Origin: Chloropicon primus
Taxonomy: Eukaryota; Chlorophyta; Chloropicophyceae; Chloropicales; Chloropicaceae
Direction of reading: 5' to 3'
Assembly: GCA_023205875.1 (NCBI GenBank)
Contig: CP060768.1
Location: 310,001-374,000, forward strand
DNA length: 64,000 nucleotides
The position numbers were made by a program, and so were the translations under genes. Below, in pieces: positions 60,638-64,000 of this stretch. Under the pieces are notes generated by a model. The model ran no database searches. It was not told the DNA's origin and saw nothing but the letters and a program-made list of their open reading frames with translations. Each line of letters starts with the position of its first letter. Position 1 is the first letter of the stretch.

Positions 60638-63600
60638 AGGCTCGAGAGCGAGGAGCAAAGTAAACAAAATGTAAACAAAAGAACTTTTCAAGAACAACAA
60701 CGCAGTGCGACATCCTCTCTCCCTCTTCTCGTCTCTTCTGATCATCCAATCGTAACGCTTCTTCGCCATTTTGCTTTGGCCTTCTTCCTCTTCAGAGATC
60801 GAGATGGGGACGGGAGGACCACGGCGCTTCTGTCTACGAGAGCGGGCGCGCTGTTCCCTTTGAGCGCAGCATGGACGGAAGCGAAGAGGAGGAGGAACTC
60901 GGCGACAGAGTGCTGGACCACCTGACCGCGCGTTACTTGCGACATGAGAGTGAAAGCGGGGGGGCGGCTGGTCGGGAAGGGTTTGACTCGCACACCGTGT
61001 TCTTCGGGCTCTTCCTGCGGACCGTGCGGATGGAGAGGGTTTTCCTCGACGGCTTCGCGAGGCTCCACCAAAGGAACGTGTACTTGGGCCTCGTCGTCCT
61101 CCTCGTTGTTCTCATCGTGTACCAGCTGTACACGTTCCCAGCTGCCTCGCAGCAAGACCGCTGGTGCAGCGAAAACAATCTCGAAAACAGCTTATGCACC
61201 TCGGTGGCGATTTTGGAACCCGGGCAGAGCGAAGCGTCCTACCTAAGTGAACAGCTCGCATATGTGTGGCGGGTCTCTTATTCTGTGCTGGTCGGAATGT
61301 CGGTCGTTGGCGCGGCCGTGAACTGGTTCGTGCATCGATCCAGCAGAGTGAAGGAGAAGTCTTGGGCGATGCTCATTCTCTTTTTGACTCCATATATAGG
61401 GTAGGTCTTTCTACGCACCGCAGTAGGACTTTCGTTGCTCTTCCTTACTGACTCTTATCTTCCTGGAAAGATACTCCGTTTATGCCTTGGTCCTCGTGTA
61501 CGATAACCCCGATAACTGGCTGACGACCCCTACCGATGCCAAGGCCTATGTCATCCTCGTGGTTGGGCTGTTCACCTTCATCTCAGGCGCAAGCCTGTTC
61601 GCTTTCGTTGCCTTGTTCATGGCTGTTGCTGTCATCTGTTCGTCGGCCCTATTCGTGGTCCAAATGCAATACCTGGATTATCCACGAAATAGGAGAATTT
61701 TGAGAGCATCCTTTGCCGAGTCCATGTTCCAGATACTCGTCTTCTTCTCAATCTCCCTCGCAGGTAAGCCCCAGCCGCGCCTTCTCCCTGCCTTTCTTCG
61801 ACTGACTTGATTTGTGTCCCCAGGCTCGTTCTGGAGAGAGGTCATCAACAAGAGGCAGTTTCTCTTGCGTATTCTGATGGCGGACCAGCAGGAGGAGATT
61901 ATCCGCAGTAAGACGCAAAACACAACGCTGCAAAAGCGTCTGCTGAACAGCATGCTGCCTGATGCCATTGTAGATCGACTCCAGGAGCTTGACTTCCAAG
62001 TTCAAACGTGGGATCAGCTCAGAGGCATGTCAAGGCGCCACTCTGGAGTCTGCATCGCGTTTGCTGAGCTGGACGGCTTCACAGAGTTCTCTGCCCAGGT
62101 GTCTCCCCCGCGGGTGATGGAGTACCTCTGCGACCTCTTTCTGACCTTCGATGGATTGTGCGATGACTATGACGTGTACAAGGTGGAGACTGTGGGAGAC
62201 CAGTATGTGGCCGCCGTCGGTGTTGTCACGGGAAAAATGCACAACGAAGAAGTGCGCGAAGATGAGGATGGGGAAGGCTTCGGTGCGCTGAGAAGGTCTG
62301 TGAACGTCTCTGTCAAGGACGCTTCCAAATTCAACACCGAGCAGATTCTTGGATTCTCAAAGGCCATTATCGACGGGTCACGACTAGTCAATGTTCCCGA
62401 GGGAGCAGACACACACCCTCGTTTGCGCGTAAGTACCAACCTCTGAGGCGACGACCTGAGGCAACCTTGCGCTGACTCCTGTTTGCTTCATTTCCTTCAG
62501 GTTGGCATCCACGTAGGCCCTTGCATGAGCGGGATCGTCGGCCAACGGAACTTTCGGTTCTGCCTGTTCGGCGACACAATGAACACAGCAGCGAGGATGG
62601 AGCAGAAAGGCGAGCCTGATTGCATCCACGCGACGCAGGATGTAGTCGATCTCGTTCCTCACGCTTCTTGGGAGAAGCTACAAAGGATGGAAGTCAAGGG
62701 CAAGGGCGTCATGCAAACGTATTTGCTTCGGTCGAACAAGGAAATCCTCACGGATAGCAGACCTCTTACGGCGCAAGATGCTTTCCTTGCAAGCCCCTTG
62801 ATTCACAGGATTGCCTCGTTTGGAACAGGGACGAGTGCTTGGACCTCGACCAATACTGCCGAATCCTTTCGAGTTGGGTCTTACCAAGACATTCAGCCCG
62901 TGACCAGCGAAGTGTATAGCGAGCACACCTTTTGCTTTGGTCTGTTCTTCCGTAAGGCTAGGGTAGAGAAATGCTTTTTGGACGCCCTTGCCAGATCGGA
63001 TAAGAACATGGTTTACGCCGGCTACCTCTTGTATGTTGTGGTGCTTCTGTCCAACTATATTTACGGGTATTTCCGTTTTTATGTGGTGTGCGATGACATA
63101 GGGACGCTGGATTCTATGGAATCTTTCAACGAAGGCTTGGATAGCTTGGCGTGCTTGTATTACTTGGGTAGTGACCCCTTCTTGTCCCAGAACAATAGTG
63201 CCAGCACGATGACATCGTATAAGAACATCGTGCGAGCCTCAGCATTCAATCTGACTCCAGGGAGCGCGGCTCTTCTCCTTGGACTCGTTGTGTTGGGCTG
63301 CGCATCTCACTTTTACATCCACAAATCGCGTAGGTTCGTTCACAAGTATTGGGCACTTCTCAACGTATGGGTGTTCTACCTGATGTTGTATGGGAGCATG
63401 CTGGGCACAACAATCCTTACCAAGAGGAAAGATTCGTCCACCTCCCAGTGGACAGAGGCTCTCTGGTTCATATCCGTGACAATGGATACTCTGCAAACTG
63501 TGTTCGCTCGATCTGGCTTCCCCATGCATTTCATTTTCCTCATGATTGGGAGCGGCATAACTCTGGGCTGGGGGATGACGGAGCTTGCGAAGGTGAAAGA

Positions 63601-64000
63601 GGCTAGTTTCAGCGACAAAAATGGCGATAATCAGTGGATTGGGAGCCTCGACATTCAGGCTGGGCTTGCTCCAACAAGGAGTACCTCCAGCGTCATTCAA
63701 CTTGCTTTCTTTCTTTTGTGCTTCAATGTCATTTTGGTCATTGGAGCTTACCAGGAGGACATCTCGAACAGAAAAAGGTTTTTGCAGAGCATGCTCTTAC
63801 TCAGGCAGCAGGACGAGATTATCGCTCAGAAGAGGAAGACGGAGAAGCTGCAGAAGAGCTTCCTGGAAAGCATCCTTCCTTCAAATCTTGTGGAGCAGCT
63901 GCAAGAGGAAGACAGGTCTGCCCTCTCCTTGTCCCAAAGGCACATAGGCGTCAGCATCCTTTACGCTGACCTCGTTGGGTTCACCGCATTCTGCAAGCAG
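59747..64000 (+). repeat. Segmental duplication, copy 2
   Basis: Second copy of 50309-54562, apparently identical over all 4254 bp visible and continuing past the window. With the region between, this gives a tandem period of 9438 bp containing the coiled-coil gene, the cyclase and two beta-lactamase-like genes. Confidence 0.93.
60871..64000 (+). CDS. Two-half membrane guanylyl-type cyclase (copy 2, 3' cut by window)
   Basis: Exons 60871-61400, 61471-61763, 61824-62428 and 62501 to beyond the window end. The visible part encodes the first half completely (membrane block and catalytic domain with Glu356, Asn504, Arg508) and the second membrane block. It is cut soon after ADLVGFTAF of the second catalytic domain. 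No difference from copy 1 was noticed in exons or introns, so if the copy is real it should make the same protein. It is preceded by copy 2 of the coiled-coil gene at the same spacing. Confidence 0.88.

Overview
This is a gene-dense stretch of a nuclear genome from a microbial eukaryote. Many genes have short GT-AG introns (about 60-400 nt, donors mostly GTAAGT or GTGAGT) in moderately GC-rich sequence, and there are no operons. Gene content (eIF5, TFIIH p52, exosome CSL4, UFM1, ARP4, RPF1, MCM9, nonaspanin, PRA1, a nuclear-envelope NEMP-type protein) is eukaryotic core. Central-apparatus and axoneme-type proteins (CFAP74-like, LRRC72-like, an armadillo protein) imply a flagellated cell. Compact genes, duplicated nucleotide cyclases and TGTAA-type 3' signals would suit a flagellate alga such as a cryptophyte, but that placement is a low-confidence inference. 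No virus-like element, transposon, rRNA or tRNA gene was recognised.

Layout. 1-16.6 kb: a leucine-rich-repeat protein cut by the window edge, a two-HMG-box protein, NEMP-like protein, TFIIH p52, exosome CSL4, a second two-HMG-box protein on the other strand, a 170-bp tandem repeat, a small four-exon gene, an LRRC72-like gene, TXNDC9 and a PLAC8-type cysteine-rich protein. 16.6-32 kb: a doubtful small gene, the large CFAP74-like gene, an ABCG transporter with a cysteine-rich ectodomain, PRA1, an FAD oxidoreductase and ARP4. 32-49 kb: UFM1 (its start codon apparently interrupted by an intron), eIF5, a Ser/Pro-rich orphan, RPF1, a WW-domain protein, an armadillo protein, a TM9SF nonaspanin, a glutamine-amidotransferase/BLOC1S2 fusion and MCM9.

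49-64 kb is an accessory, recently duplicated region. A coiled-coil gene and a large double-domain membrane cyclase are followed by two tandem secreted beta-lactamase-fold proteins. A second, apparently identical copy of the coiled-coil/cyclase pair then starts at 59747 and runs off the window end; the repeat period is 9438 bp. The cyclase has two halves, each a multi-span membrane segment plus a class III catalytic domain. Guanylyl-type specificity residues are present in both halves, but the catalytic residues are divided between them, so one composite active site is expected.

The observations most worth following are the two-half guanylyl-type cyclase and its tandem duplication with a chimeric 5' end, the amidotransferase-BLOC1S2 fusion with a displaced nucleophile, the intron-split UFM1 start codon, and the NEMP-like protein with a C-terminal motif resembling one common in giant viruses. 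Exon boundaries were inferred by hand from splice motifs, phase and family similarity; no transcript evidence was available.
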